DNA of 64,000 nt from Vineibacter terrae (GTDB lineage: Bacteria; Pseudomonadota; Alphaproteobacteria; Reyranellales; Reyranellaceae): NCBI RefSeq assembly GCF_008039615.1, contig NZ_VDUZ01000019.1, forward strand, positions 62,001 through 126,000, in the 5' to 3' direction. The position numbers were made by a program, and so were the translations under genes. The notes under the pieces were generated by a model. It was not told the origin of the DNA. It saw only the letters and a list, made by a program, of their open reading frames with translations, and did no database searches. Below, in pieces: positions 16,596 to 25,788 of this stretch (its first letter is position 1; every line of letters starts with the position of its first letter).

Positions 16596-17240
16596 TCAAG
16601 CTTCCGCGTCGGGCTGCTTGGCCGGCTGCGCCTGGTCGAAGGCCGGCACCGCCATACAGGCCTCGAAGATGCGCATCAGGGTCGGATACCTGGTCAGGTC
16701 GTTGCCGAAGCGCCGGGCGTTGAACACCTGCGGCACCAGGCACATGTCGGCGATCGTCGGCGCATCACCATGGGAGAAGCGGCCGGTCTGGGGGTGGCCC
16801 GCCACCGATGCCTCGTAGGCCGTGAAGCCGACATCGATCCAGTGCCGCGCCCATGCCTGCTTGCCGGCCTCGTCCTGGCCGCAGGCCGTGCCGAGATAGC
16901 CGAGCACGCGCAGGTTCTGGATCGGATGGATCTCGCAGGCCGGGATCATCGCCAGCGACCGCACCCGGGCGCGGCCGACCGGGTCCCTGGGCAGGATCGG
17001 CGGCTCGGGGTGCGTTTCCTCCAGGTACTCCAGGATCGCCAGCGACTGCGCCAGCGCCGTGCCGTCGTCAAGCACCAGCGCCGGCACGAGCTGCTGCGGG
17101 TTGACGCGCGTATAGGCCGGCGCGACCTGCTCCTGACGGCGCAGGTGGATGAAGGCGAACTCGGGCGCGACGCCCTTGAGGTTCATCGCAATGCGCACGC
17201 GGAACGCCGCCGACGAGCGGAAATAGCCGTAGAATTTCAT
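16596..17240 (-). CDS. maiA: Maleylacetoacetate isomerase (zeta-class glutathione S-transferase)
   Basis: A 214-residue GST. The zeta-class signature is at the N-terminus, RSSAAFRVRIAMNLKG, with the glutathione-binding VNPQQLVPALVLDDG and QSLAILEYLEE following, and a C-terminal helical domain with ADMCLVPQVFNARRF. It isomerises 4-maleylacetoacetate to fumarylacetoacetate with glutathione, the fifth step of tyrosine breakdown. The ATG at 17238-17240 follows a GGGGGGC tract. It lies downstream of hppD on the same strand, separated by a 146-base palindromic repeat. Homogentisate dioxygenase and fumarylacetoacetase genes are not in the window. Confidence 0.92.
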   Translation of the reverse strand: MKFYGYFRSSAAFRVRIAMNLKGVAPEFAFIHLRRQEQVAPAYTRVNPQQLVPALVLDDGTALAQSLAILEYLEETHPEPPILPRDPVGRARVRSLAMIPACEIHPIQNLRVLGYLGTACGQDEAGKQAWARHWIDVGFTAYEASVAGHPQTGRFSHGDAPTIADMCLVPQVFNARRFGNDLTRYPTLMRIFEACMAVPAFDQAQPAKQPDAEA

Positions 17241-17256
17241 GGTGCCCCCCTTGGCT

Positions 17257-17402
17257 ACCTCTCCCGCAAGCGGGAGAGGTCGACGCGCGCGTAGCGCGCG
17301 GCGGGTGAGGGCTTCACGCACGACACCTCGTCCCTGGCCCCTCACCCTCCCATCGTGCTTGCGCGCGATGGGCCCCTCCCTCTCCCGCATGCGGGAGAGG
17401 GT
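17257..17402. repeat. Palindromic repeat family C
   Basis: ACCTCTCCCGCAAGCGGGAGAGGT (itself a hairpin, 17257-17280) is followed by GCGCGCGTAGCGCGCGGCGGGTGAGGG; the right half carries CCCTCACCCTCCCATCG and ends in a second hairpin, CCTCTCCCGCATGCGGGAGAGG. It fills the hppD-maiA gap without interrupting either gene. Confidence 0.8.
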
Positions 17403-17404
17403 CG

Positions 17405-18478
<1,074 letters not shown>

Positions 18479-18529
18479 GTCGTCCTCCGGACCGCCCGGC
18501 GGCCAGGCGATTTGACCGGCCGCCGGAAT

Positions 18530-18547
18530 TAGTTTCAAATGAAACTA
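18530..18547. promoter_or_regulatory. Probable MarR-type operator between hppD and marR
   Basis: TAGTTTCAAATGAAACTA: arms TAGTTTCA and TGAAACTA are exact inverted repeats around AA. It lies in the 125-base divergent region, 52 bases from hppD and 57 bases from the regulator start. A further half site GTTTCAA is at 18564-18570, just downstream of the TTGACA hexamer at 18554-18559. The size and position fit a MarR dimer that controls both genes. Confidence 0.65.
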
Positions 18548-18553
18548 TCAGCC

Positions 18554-18581
18554 TTGACAATTGGTTTCAACCGCAACCATT
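18554..18581 (+). promoter_or_regulatory. Probable promoter of the MarR regulator gene
   Basis: TTGACA at 18554-18559 matches the -35 consensus; ACCATT at 18576-18581, 16 bases on, is a weak -10. The half site GTTTCAA lies between them, so bound regulator would block RNA polymerase, suggesting autorepression. Confidence 0.45.
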
Positions 18582-18603
18582 CCAGCGAGGAAAGCGGCTT
18601 TCG

Positions 18604-19209
18604 ATGCCTCCTCCCAAGCCCGCCGCATCGACACTGGCCCTGGAGCGCTTCCTGCCCTACCGGTTGTCGATCCTGAGCCAGCTCGTCAGCGCCTCGGTGC
18701 ACGACCAGTATTTCGAGCCCTCGCAGCTGACCATACCGCAATGGCGGGTGATGGCGGTGCTGGGCCGGTTCGCGCCCCTGTCGGCGAATCAGGTGGGCAA
18801 CCGCACGCTGATGGACAAGGTCACGGTCAGCCGCGCCGTCGCCGCCCTGCTCGAGCGCGGCCTGGTCGAGCGCGCAACCGACGACAGCGACCGGCGCCGC
18901 TCGGCGCTGCGGCTGTCGGCGGCCGGCCAGCGCCTGCACGACCATATCGCCCCTCTGGCGCTCGACTACGAAGCCCGCCTGCTGGCCTGCCTGGCGCCGG
19001 ACGAGCGCCAGACGCTCGACCGTCTGCTCGACCGGCTGATGGACCACGCCCACACCCTGCGCGGCACCGGTGAAGCCTCCCCCAACGCAGTTGGGGGAGG
19101 TGGCCGGAGGCCGGAGGGGGAACCGACGTGGTCTCTCAGTGGCAAACACCACGTCGGCTCCCCTCCGCCCCTTCGGGGCACCTCCCCAGCAAAGCTGGGG
19201 AGGAAATGA
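18604..19209 (+). CDS. MarR family transcriptional regulator with repeat-encoded C-terminus
   Basis: A 201-residue protein; residues 1-157 are a normal MarR regulator: helices YRLSILSQLVSASVHDQY, the winged helix-turn-helix with QVGNRTLMDKVTVSRAVAALLERGLVER, wing DDSDRRRSALRLS and dimerisation helix QRLHDHIAPLAL. Residues about 158-201 are encoded by a copy of palindromic repeat family B (19076-19203), which reads through in frame and provides a Gly/Pro-rich tail and the stop codon. GAGGAAA precedes the ATG. It diverges from hppD over an inverted repeat operator, so it probably controls tyrosine catabolism, as HpdR-type regulators do, answering to an aromatic ligand. Confidence 0.88.
   Translation: MPPPKPAASTLALERFLPYRLSILSQLVSASVHDQYFEPSQLTIPQWRVMAVLGRFAPLSANQVGNRTLMDKVTVSRAVAALLERGLVERATDDSDRRRSALRLSAAGQRLHDHIAPLALDYEARLLACLAPDERQTLDRLLDRLMDHAHTLRGTGEASPNAVGGGGRRPEGEPTWSLSGKHHVGSPPPLRGTSPAKLGRK
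19076..19203. repeat. Palindromic repeat family B, copy 1 (inside the marR gene)
   Basis: CCTCCCCCAACGCAGTTGGG begins the element, which ends CCTCCCCAGCAAAGCTGGGG followed by AGG; internal blocks GGTGGCCGGAGGCCGGAGGGG and CCCCTCCGCCCCTTCGGGG, and GACGTGGT/ACCACGTC near the centre, are mutually complementary. A second copy is at 24419-24549. This copy overlaps the last 44 codons of the MarR gene. Confidence 0.85.
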
Positions 19210-19330
19210 CGCGTCTACTCCACAGACTGAGGGGCGAGAACCCCCGGGTGCCTTGCCGGCGGGAAGCGCCATGCTATAAGGCCGGCGGCGGCTGCGCAGG
19301 GCCGTCGACAAGAAACCTCAAGCGGTTGAA

Positions 19331-19789
19331 ATGGCTGCACAAAACAAGCCCGTCCTGGTCTTGAACGGGCCCAACCTGAACATGCTCGGCAAGCGCCAGC
19401 CGGAAATCTATGGCCGGGAGACGCTGGCCGACGTCGAGGCGGCGTGCCGCGCCGAGGCGGCCCGCCTCGGCCTGGGGGTCGATTTCTTCCAGAGCAATCA
19501 CGAAGGCGCGCTGGTCGACCGCATCCAGCAGGCGCGCGACGCCAATTCGGCGATCATCATCAATGCCGGCGCCTACACCCATACCTCGGTCGCCATCCTC
19601 GATGCGCTCAACGCCGCCGAGCTGCCGGTGATCGAGGTGCACCTTTCGAACATTCACCGCCGCGAGCCGTTCCGCCACCACTCCTATGTCAGCCAGGCGG
19701 CGCTCGGCATGATCGCCGGCCTCGGCAGCCAGGGCTATCTCTTCGCCCTGCAGGCGCTGGCGCGGCGGCTGGCCGATGCGCCACAATAA
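19331..19789 (+). CDS. aroQ: 3-dehydroquinate dehydratase, type II
   Basis: A 152-residue protein, the normal length of the dodecameric type II enzyme, which removes water from 3-dehydroquinate in the shikimate pathway. Motifs: [17 protein letters not shown] with the catalytic tyrosine, [44 protein letters not shown] with catalytic histidine, and [14 protein letters not shown]. It is followed by accB after 34 bases and accC, an arrangement conserved in alphaproteobacteria. The gap before it contains the tail of a palindromic repeat. Confidence 0.96.
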   Translation: MAAQNKPVLVLNGPNLNMLGKRQPEIYGRETLADVEAACRAEAARLGLGVDFFQSNHEGALVDRIQQARDANSAIIINAGAYTHTSVAILDALNAAELPVIEVHLSNIHRREPFRHHSYVSQAALGMIAGLGSQGYLFALQALARRLADAPQ

Positions 19790-19823
19790 ACCCGGCACTT
19801 CCCCCCTCGAAGGACCCAACACC

Positions 19824-20276
19824 ATGTCGAAGAACCAGGACGACCTCGACCTCGTGCGCAAGCTGGCGGACATGCTGAACGACGCCGGTCTGAGCGAGAT
19901 CGAATACGAGGCCGATGATCGGCGCATCCGCGTGTCGCGGATGCTGACGCCGGTGGCGGCGCCGATGGCGGCGATGCCGGGCATGGCGATCCCCACCCTG
20001 CCCGGCGCAGCCGTGGCGCCCAACGGCGCCGACGACAGCAATCCGGGCGCCGTGAAGTCGCCGATGGTGGGCACCGCCTACCTGGCGCCGGAGCCCGGCA
20101 AGCCGCCTTTCGTCGCCGTCGGCGACAAGGTGGCGGCGGGGCAGACGCTGCTGATCATCGAGGCCATGAAGACCTTCAATCCGATCAAGGCACCCAAGGC
20201 CGGCACCGTCACCAAGGTCGTGGTGGAGAACGCGCAACCTGTCGAGTTCGGCCAGGTGCTCGTGATCGTGGAGTAA
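19824..20276 (+). CDS. accB: Acetyl-CoA carboxylase biotin carboxyl carrier protein
   Basis: A 150-residue protein with an N-terminal helical region (LVRKLADMLNDAGLSEIEYE), a Pro/Ala/Met-rich flexible linker (about 42-70) and the C-terminal biotinyl domain, with the biotin lysine in IIEAMKTFNPI (Lys116). The ATG at 19824 opens the conserved MSKNQDDLDLVRKLADM start; an in-frame ATG at 19776 overlaps aroQ and adds nothing conserved. BCCP carries carboxylated biotin from AccC to the carboxyltransferase in the first step of fatty acid synthesis. Cotranscribed with aroQ and accC. Confidence 0.96.
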   Translation: MSKNQDDLDLVRKLADMLNDAGLSEIEYEADDRRIRVSRMLTPVAAPMAAMPGMAIPTLPGAAVAPNGADDSNPGAVKSPMVGTAYLAPEPGKPPFVAVGDKVAAGQTLLIIEAMKTFNPIKAPKAGTVTKVVVENAQPVEFGQVLVIVE

Positions 20277-20330
20277 GCGCGTGGCGCTGACCGCCGCATC
20301 CGCCCGACAGTCTGTTCCGGAGACGGCCGC

Positions 20331-21674
20331 ATGTTCGACAAGGTGCTGATCGCCAACCGCGGCGAGATCGCGCTGCGTATCCACCGTGCCTGTCACGAGA
20401 TGGGCATCCAGACGGTCGCCATCCATTCGACGGCCGACAACGACGCCATGCATGTGCGCCTGGCCGACGAATCGGTGTGCATCGGCCCGCCGCCGGCCAA
20501 GGACAGCTACCTCAACATTCCCGCCATCCTGTCCGCCGCCACCATCGTCGGCGCCGACGCGATTCATCCCGGCTACGGCTTCCTGTCGGAGAATGCCCGC
20601 TTCGCCGAGCTGGTGGAGGAGCACGAGTTCACCTTCATCGGCCCGACGCCGCAGCACATCCGCATGATGGGCGACAAGATCGTGGCCAAGCAGACGGCGG
20701 CCGAGCTCGGCCTGCCGCTGGTGCCGGGGTCGCCGGGGCCGGTCGAGAGCATCGACGAGATCAAGGCGCTGGGCCGTTCCATCGGCTATCCCGTCCTGAT
20801 CAAGGCGGTGGCCGGCGGCGGTGGCCGCGGCATGAAGGTGGTCGAGAACGAGGCGCAGGCGGAGGAAGCCTTCAACCTCGCCCGCCAGGAGGCCTTGGCC
20901 GCGTTCGGCAACGGCGCCGTCTATGTCGAGAAGTACCTCGGCCGGCCGCGCCATATCGAGATCCAGATCCTGGCCGACACGCACGGCAACGTGGTGCATC
21001 TGGGCGAGCGCGACTGCTCGCTGCAGCGCCGTCACCAGAAGGTGCTGGAGGAGACGCCCTCGCCGGCCCTCAATCGCGAGATGCGCGAACGCATCGGCCG
21101 GCTTGCCGCCGATGCGATGCGCAAGATGGGCTATCGCGGCGTCGGCACGCTGGAGTTCCTGTTCCAGGACGGCGAGTTCTACTTCATCGAGATGAACACG
21201 CGCCTGCAGGTCGAGCACCCGATCACCGAGGCGATCACCGGCATCGACCTGGTGCGCGAGCAGATCCGCGTCGCCACCGGCGCGCCGCTGGGCTTCGCCC
21301 AGGCCGACGTGAAGTTCTCCGGCCATGCCATCGAGTGCCGCATCAACGCTGAGCACCCCGAGACCTTCGTGCCCTCGCCGGGCCGGATCACCGAGTACCA
21401 TCCGCCCGGCGGCCTGGGCGTGCGCGTCGATTCGGCGCTCTATGCCGGCTACCGCATGCCGCCCTACTACGACAGCCTCGTCGCCAAGCTGATCGTCGCC
21501 GGCACCAACCGCAACGAATGCCTGATGCGGCTGCGCCGGGCGCTCGAGGAGTATGTCGTGGGCGGCATCGACACCACGATCCCGCTGCACCAGCGCCTGA
21601 TCGCGCAGCCCGACTTCGTCAACGGCGACTACGACATCCACTGGCTCGAGCGCCTGGTGGGGCTGAAGAAGTAG
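20331..21674 (+). CDS. accC: Acetyl-CoA carboxylase, biotin carboxylase subunit
   Basis: A 447-residue ATP-grasp enzyme, full length. It opens with FDKVLIANRGEIALRIHRAC, has the glycine-rich ATP loop KAVAGGGGRGMKVV, the metal/ATP segment GVGTLEFLFQDGEFYFIEMN, TRLQVEHPITEAITGIDLV and the C-terminal HAIECRINAE. It carboxylates biotin on AccB with bicarbonate and ATP. It follows accB by 54 bases with a GGAG site before the ATG. Downstream are two hairpins, after which the hopanoid genes begin; in many relatives aat follows instead. Confidence 0.97.
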   Translation: MFDKVLIANRGEIALRIHRACHEMGIQTVAIHSTADNDAMHVRLADESVCIGPPPAKDSYLNIPAILSAATIVGADAIHPGYGFLSENARFAELVEEHEFTFIGPTPQHIRMMGDKIVAKQTAAELGLPLVPGSPGPVESIDEIKALGRSIGYPVLIKAVAGGGGRGMKVVENEAQAEEAFNLARQEALAAFGNGAVYVEKYLGRPRHIEIQILADTHGNVVHLGERDCSLQRRHQKVLEETPSPALNREMRERIGRLAADAMRKMGYRGVGTLEFLFQDGEFYFIEMNTRLQVEHPITEAITGIDLVREQIRVATGAPLGFAQADVKFSGHAIECRINAEHPETFVPSPGRITEYHPPGGLGVRVDSALYAGYRMPPYYDSLVAKLIVAGTNRNECLMRLRRALEEYVVGGIDTTIPLHQRLIAQPDFVNGDYDIHWLERLVGLKK

Positions 21675-21680
21675 TTTTTT

Positions 21681-21787
21681 CGTCGGTGGCCAGGGTCACC
21701 GACGCTGCTGGTGACGGGTCGGACCGCGCCGCTCCAGCGGCGCTCATGGGCTGCATCGCGAAGAGCGCCGCTGGAGCGACGCGGTCC
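21681..21787. terminator. Two strong hairpins after accC
   Basis: CGTCGGTG-N8-CACCGACG (21681-21704) is followed by GGACCGCGCCGCTCCAGCGG...CCGCTGGAGCGACGCGGTCC (21721-21787), whose arms span about 24 bases with one mismatch. No clear T-tract follows the second stem; it may be a terminator, an mRNA 3' barrier or another palindromic repeat family. Confidence 0.5.
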
Positions 21788-21834
21788 CAGCTGTCGCCAG
21801 CACTGCCGGTGGACGGGCACGAGGAAACCGAAGG

Positions 21835-22980
21835 TTGTCACAGGTCACCACCTACGCCGGCTGGGCTGTGATGGCGTTGGCGCTGTGCGGCGGCGCCTAT
21901 GCGGTGGCCACGGCCGTGCTCGCCGGCCGCGTCCTGCGGCGGGCACCCGATCCCCTGCCGGCGCCGCTGCCCGCCGTCACGATCCTCAAGCCGCTGCACG
22001 GCGATGAGCCCGGCCTGGAAGCGGCGCTGGCGAGCTTCCTCACCCAGGCCTATGCCGCGCCCGTGCAGCTCATCCTGGGCCTCCATGCCGAGGATGATCC
22101 CGCGCACGCCGTGGCGGTGCGCTTGCGGCAGCGTTTCTCCGACCGCGACATCACCGTCGTTACCGATCCGCGCCTGCATGGCGCCAATCGCAAGATATCC
22201 AACGTCATCAACATGATGCCGCACGCCCGGCACGACATGCTGGTGCTGTCCGACAGCGACATCAGCGTTGGGACCGATTATCTGCAGGCTGTCGCGGCAA
22301 GCCTCGCCCGCCCCGGCGTGGGTGCGGTGAGTTGTCTCTACACCGGCCGCGGACTGGCGACGGCCTGGTCCCGGCTGGCGGCCATGGACATCAGCTACCG
22401 GTTCTTGCCCAACGCCGTCTTCGGCATCGCCACCGGCCTGGCGCATCCCTGCTTCGGCTCGACCATCGCGCTCACCCGCCAGACGCTGTCCGCGATCGGC
22501 GGTTTTGTCGCATTCGCCGACCTGCTGGCGGATGACTACGAGATCGGCCGTGCCGTCCGCGCCCGCGGGCTGGCGCTGGCCTACCCGCCGCTGACCGCCA
22601 GCCATGGCTGCGCCCAAGCCAGCTTCGGCGCGCTGGCGGACCAGGAGCTGCGCTGGGCGCGCACCATCCGCACCATCGATCCTGCCGGCCACGCCGGGAG
22701 CGTCGTCACCCATGCCCTGCCCCTGGGCCTGATCGGCGCCGCCCTGCTGGGCTTTTCCCTCACAGCCTGTGTGGTCTTGGCGGGGCTCCTCGCCGCACGT
22801 CTTTCCTTGAAGCGGCGACTGGATCATATAGTCGGTTCCAGCGCGGGCCCGTCCTGGCTTCTGCCGGTTCGGGATGTGCTATCATTTGGGCTGTTCGCCG
22901 TGTCGCTGGTCGGCAGCACGGTGGACTGGCGCGGCAAACGACTCCGCATCGGCAAAAGCGGGGCGATGTCGTCTTCATAG
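21835..22980 (+). CDS. hpnI: Hopanoid glycosyltransferase HpnI
   Basis: A 381-residue membrane-bound family 2 glycosyltransferase. N-terminal membrane segment, then PAVTILKPLHGDEPGLEAAL, donor-binding LVLSDSDISVG (DxD-like SDSD), LADDYEIGRAVRARG and QELRWARTIR, and C-terminal membrane segments. In known hopanoid clusters HpnI adds N-acetylglucosamine to bacteriohopanetetrol. The start is TTG at 21835, supported by GAGGAAA 7 bases upstream; no ATG fits. It is followed by hpnJ after 8 bases and then hpnK, the partner genes of cyclitol ether synthesis. Confidence 0.9.
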   Translation: MSQVTTYAGWAVMALALCGGAYAVATAVLAGRVLRRAPDPLPAPLPAVTILKPLHGDEPGLEAALASFLTQAYAAPVQLILGLHAEDDPAHAVAVRLRQRFSDRDITVVTDPRLHGANRKISNVINMMPHARHDMLVLSDSDISVGTDYLQAVAASLARPGVGAVSCLYTGRGLATAWSRLAAMDISYRFLPNAVFGIATGLAHPCFGSTIALTRQTLSAIGGFVAFADLLADDYEIGRAVRARGLALAYPPLTASHGCAQASFGALADQELRWARTIRTIDPAGHAGSVVTHALPLGLIGAALLGFSLTACVVLAGLLAARLSLKRRLDHIVGSSAGPSWLLPVRDVLSFGLFAVSLVGSTVDWRGKRLRIGKSGAMSSS

Positions 22981-22988
22981 GAGCTGGC

Positions 22989-24416
22989 ATGCGGACCCTC
23001 TTTCTTCAGGCTCCCTCCTTCGATGGCTTCGACGGCGGCGCCGGCTCACGCTACCAGGCGCGGCGTGAGGTCAAATCGTTCTGGTACCCGGTGTGGCTGG
23101 CCCAGCCGGCGGCGCTGGTCGAGAACTCCAAGCTGATCGACGCACCCTCACACGGCACGACGCTGGACGAGGTCCTGGCCCAGGTGAAGGATTTCGACCA
23201 CGTCGTGATCCACACCTCGGCGCCCTCGTTCTCGTCCGACGCGAAGGTCGCCGCGGCCCTGAAGGCCAAGAAGCCCGACCTGCTGATCGGCATGATCGGC
23301 GCCAGGGTGGCGGTCAATCCGGAAGGATCGCTGCGCGACGGCGCGCAGATCGACTACGTCGCACGCAACGAGTTCGACTACACGATCAAGGACGTCGCTG
23401 ACGGCATCCCGCTGAAGGACATCTCCGGCATCAGCTATCGCAACGACCAGGGCGTGATCGTGCACAATGCCGAGCGCGCCATGATCGAGGACATGGACGC
23501 ACTGCCGTTTGTGACGCCGGTCTACAAGCGCGACCTGGAGATCGAGAAATACTACAACGGCTACCTGCGCCACCCCTACCTGTCGCTGCACACCGGCCGC
23601 GGCTGCAAGTCGCGTTGCACCTTCTGCCTGTGGCCGCAGACCATCGGCGGGCACCGCTACCGCACACGCAGCATCGAGCGCGTGATGGAAGAGATCCGCT
23701 ATGCGCGCGAGGCTCTGCCGCAGGTGAAGGAGTTCTTCTTCGACGACGACACCTTCACCGACAACGCGCCGCGCACCGAAGCCATCGCACGCGAGATGGG
23801 CAAGCTGGGCCTGACCTGGTCGTGCAACGCCAAGGCCAACGTCTCGCGCAAGACGCTCGAGATCATGAAGGACAACGGCCTGCGCCTGCTGCTGGTGGGC
23901 TACGAGTCCGGCAACCAGCAGATCCTGCACAACGTCAAGAAGGGCATGCGCGTGGATGTGGCCGAGCGGTTCACCCGGGACTGCCATGAGCTCGGCATCC
24001 TGATCCACGGCACCTTCATCCTCGGCCTGCCGGGCGAGAGCACCGACACGATCAAGGAAACCATCGAGTTCGCCAAGCGCGCCAACCCGCATACCATCCA
24101 GGTGTCGCTGGCGGCGCCCTATCCCGGCACCTTCCTGCACAAGCAGGCGACGGAGAACGGCTGGCTGGATGCGGCCAACGCCGAGCTGGTGGACGAGCAC
24201 GGCATCCAGATCGCGCCGCTGCACTATCCGCATCTGTCGCACAAGCAGATGTTCGATTCGGTCGAGCACTTCTACCGGCAGTTCTACTTCCGCCCCAGCA
24301 AGATCGCCTCGATCGTGGGCGAGATGATGCGCTCGACCGATGCCATGAAGCGACGGCTGCGCGAGGGTGTGGAGTTCTTCCAGTTCCTGCGCGAGCGCCG
24401 CAACCAGGTGGTTTAA
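22989..24416 (+). CDS. hpnJ: Hopanoid radical SAM protein HpnJ (cyclitol ether formation)
   Basis: A 475-residue B12-binding-domain-type radical SAM protein. The N-terminal part (about 1-150) has the Rossmann-like layout (VVIHTSAPSFSSDAKVAAAL, LIGMIGARV); the cluster motif is GRGCKSRCTFCLW with Cys206, Cys210 and Cys213; then FFFDDDTFTDNAPR, VGYESGNQQILHNVKKG and GTFILGLPGESTDTIK. In the described pathway it contracts the glucosamine ring to the cyclitol ether. Start ATG with a TAGGAG site that overlaps the hpnI stop. A palindromic repeat separates it from hpnK. Confidence 0.93.
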   Translation: MRTLFLQAPSFDGFDGGAGSRYQARREVKSFWYPVWLAQPAALVENSKLIDAPSHGTTLDEVLAQVKDFDHVVIHTSAPSFSSDAKVAAALKAKKPDLLIGMIGARVAVNPEGSLRDGAQIDYVARNEFDYTIKDVADGIPLKDISGISYRNDQGVIVHNAERAMIEDMDALPFVTPVYKRDLEIEKYYNGYLRHPYLSLHTGRGCKSRCTFCLWPQTIGGHRYRTRSIERVMEEIRYAREALPQVKEFFFDDDTFTDNAPRTEAIAREMGKLGLTWSCNAKANVSRKTLEIMKDNGLRLLLVGYESGNQQILHNVKKGMRVDVAERFTRDCHELGILIHGTFILGLPGESTDTIKETIEFAKRANPHTIQVSLAAPYPGTFLHKQATENGWLDAANAELVDEHGIQIAPLHYPHLSHKQMFDSVEHFYRQFYFRPSKIASIVGEMMRSTDAMKRRLREGVEFFQFLRERRNQVV

Positions 24417-24418
24417 TT

Positions 24419-24549
24419 CCCTCCCCCACGCGTGCGTGGGGGAGGTGGCCGAAGGCCGGAGGGGGAGCCAGCGTGGTGTTTCTCATTGAGAGACCACGCG
24501 CTCTCCCCTCCGCCCCTTCGGGGCACCTCCCCAAATTCGTTGGGGAGGA
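24419..24549. repeat. Palindromic repeat family B, copy 2 (between hpnJ and hpnK)
   Basis: Starts CCCTCCCCCACGCGTGCGTG, ends CACCTCCCCAAATTCGTTGG followed by GGAGG; inner arms GGTGGCCGAAGGCCGGAGGGGG and CCCCTCCGCCCCTTCGGGG, centre GCGTGGT...ACCACGCG. Its last bases GGGGAGG, 4 bases before the hpnK ATG, form that gene's Shine-Dalgarno sequence. Confidence 0.88.
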
Positions 24550-24552
24550 AAG

Positions 24553-25389
24553 ATGAAAAATCTCATCATCACCGCCGACGATTACGGCGCCGCGCGTGAG
24601 GTCAACGACGCCGTCGAGCACGCCCACCGCCATGGTATCCTGACAGCAGCGAGCCTGATGGTCGCCGCACCGGCGGCCGCCGACGCGGTGGCTCGTGCCA
24701 AGGCGATCCCCAGCTTGCGCGTCGGGTTGCATCTGGTGCTGGTCGAAGGCCGGCCGGTCTTGCCGCCCGCCTCGATCCCGGATCTGGTCGATGCCACAGG
24801 ACATTTCCGCACCGACATGGCGCGCGCCGGCGCCGCCATGTTCTTCCGGCCCACGGTGCGCCGTCAGCTCGCGGCCGAGATCGCGGCGCAGTTCGAGGCC
24901 TTCCGCGCCACGGGGCTGCCGCTCGATCACGTCAACACCCACAAGCATTTCCATCTTCACCCGACCATCTCCGGCGCGATCCGGAAGATCGGCCGGGCGC
25001 ATGGTATGCGGGCGATCCGTGTCCCGCTCGAGCCGCGTGCCGTCCTGGCCGCGGCCGAGCCGCATGGCCGCGCACCGCCGGCCTACGTCACCGCGCCGTG
25101 GGCCCGGTTGTCGCGCCATCGGCTGCGCTGCGCCGGCCTGCTGGTCCCGGATGCGGTCTTCGGGCTGGCCTGGTCCGGCGCCATGACGGCGCCGAGAGTA
25201 CGCGGCCTGATCACCTGCCTGCCCGATGGTTTGTCCGAGATCTATCTCCATCCGGCGACGAGCGGCGGCTTTGCAGGCGCCGCGCCCGGCTACCGCTACC
25301 GGGACGAGCTGGCGGCACTCACCGCCCCGGACGTCCTGGCCGCGGCCAGTGATCCGAATATCCGCCTGGGCGGCTTCGCCGACTTTTGA
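24553..25389 (+). CDS. hpnK: Hopanoid N-acetylglucosamine deacetylase HpnK (YdjC/ChbG family)
   Basis: A 278-residue YdjC-fold deacetylase. The metal site residues are visible: ITADDYGAA near the start, RVGLHLVLVEGRP, and DHVNTHKHFHLHPTI, which supplies the His-x-His pair. It removes the acetyl group from N-acetylglucosaminyl bacteriohopanetetrol before HpnJ acts. The gene is read with hpnI and hpnJ although a palindromic repeat lies between; the repeat end provides the ribosome binding site GGAGG. The C-terminal part contains the family EIYLHPATSG motif. Confidence 0.93.
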   Translation: MKNLIITADDYGAAREVNDAVEHAHRHGILTAASLMVAAPAAADAVARAKAIPSLRVGLHLVLVEGRPVLPPASIPDLVDATGHFRTDMARAGAAMFFRPTVRRQLAAEIAAQFEAFRATGLPLDHVNTHKHFHLHPTISGAIRKIGRAHGMRAIRVPLEPRAVLAAAEPHGRAPPAYVTAPWARLSRHRLRCAGLLVPDAVFGLAWSGAMTAPRVRGLITCLPDGLSEIYLHPATSGGFAGAAPGYRYRDELAALTAPDVLAAASDPNIRLGGFADF

Positions 25390-25495
25390 GCCGGCGTCCG
25401 GCGAAATTTTGTTGCCTTTTCAAGAAGAGTATCGTATGTTCCTCGTTTGTTCCATTTTCACCCACGGGCACGACGGCAATTCACCCACCTTCACT

Positions 25496-25582
25496 GTCAT
25501 CCCGAGCGCCAGCGAGGGATCTCCTGCGAATGGCGCATCGTGCGTCTTTCGCGGGAGATCCCTCGCTGGCGCTCGGGATGAC
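25496..25582. repeat. Palindromic intergenic repeat family A, copy 5
   Basis: Arms GTCATCCCGAGCGCCAGCGA and TCGCTGGCGCTCGGGATGAC. It lies in the 400-base gap between hpnK and the ferritin-like gene. The rest of the gap holds the microsatellite-like TGTCGTTGTTGTCGTTGTTG near 25669 and no recognisable gene. Confidence 0.88.
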
Positions 25583-25788
25583 AGTCCTATTTTCGGGACG
25601 CAAGACTGGATGTGTGGCCCGTATCCACAAAGCAAGGAGAGGAAATTGCCCGGATGAAACCGACTTTCTGTCGTTGTTGTCGTTGTTGTCACGCGTTTGG
25701 AAATGCGTCAGCGAGCGGGATGGCCTCGCGGGACGGTGTGGACTATGAGTGACGCCGCCGCGGCGGTCGCGAGGTGTTGAGAGAAGGC

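Noticed and set aside
25390-25788. Small open frames in the hpnK to ferritin-like gap
   Set aside because: They consist mostly of translated family A repeat and the GTCGTTGTT tandem; no independent evidence of coding.
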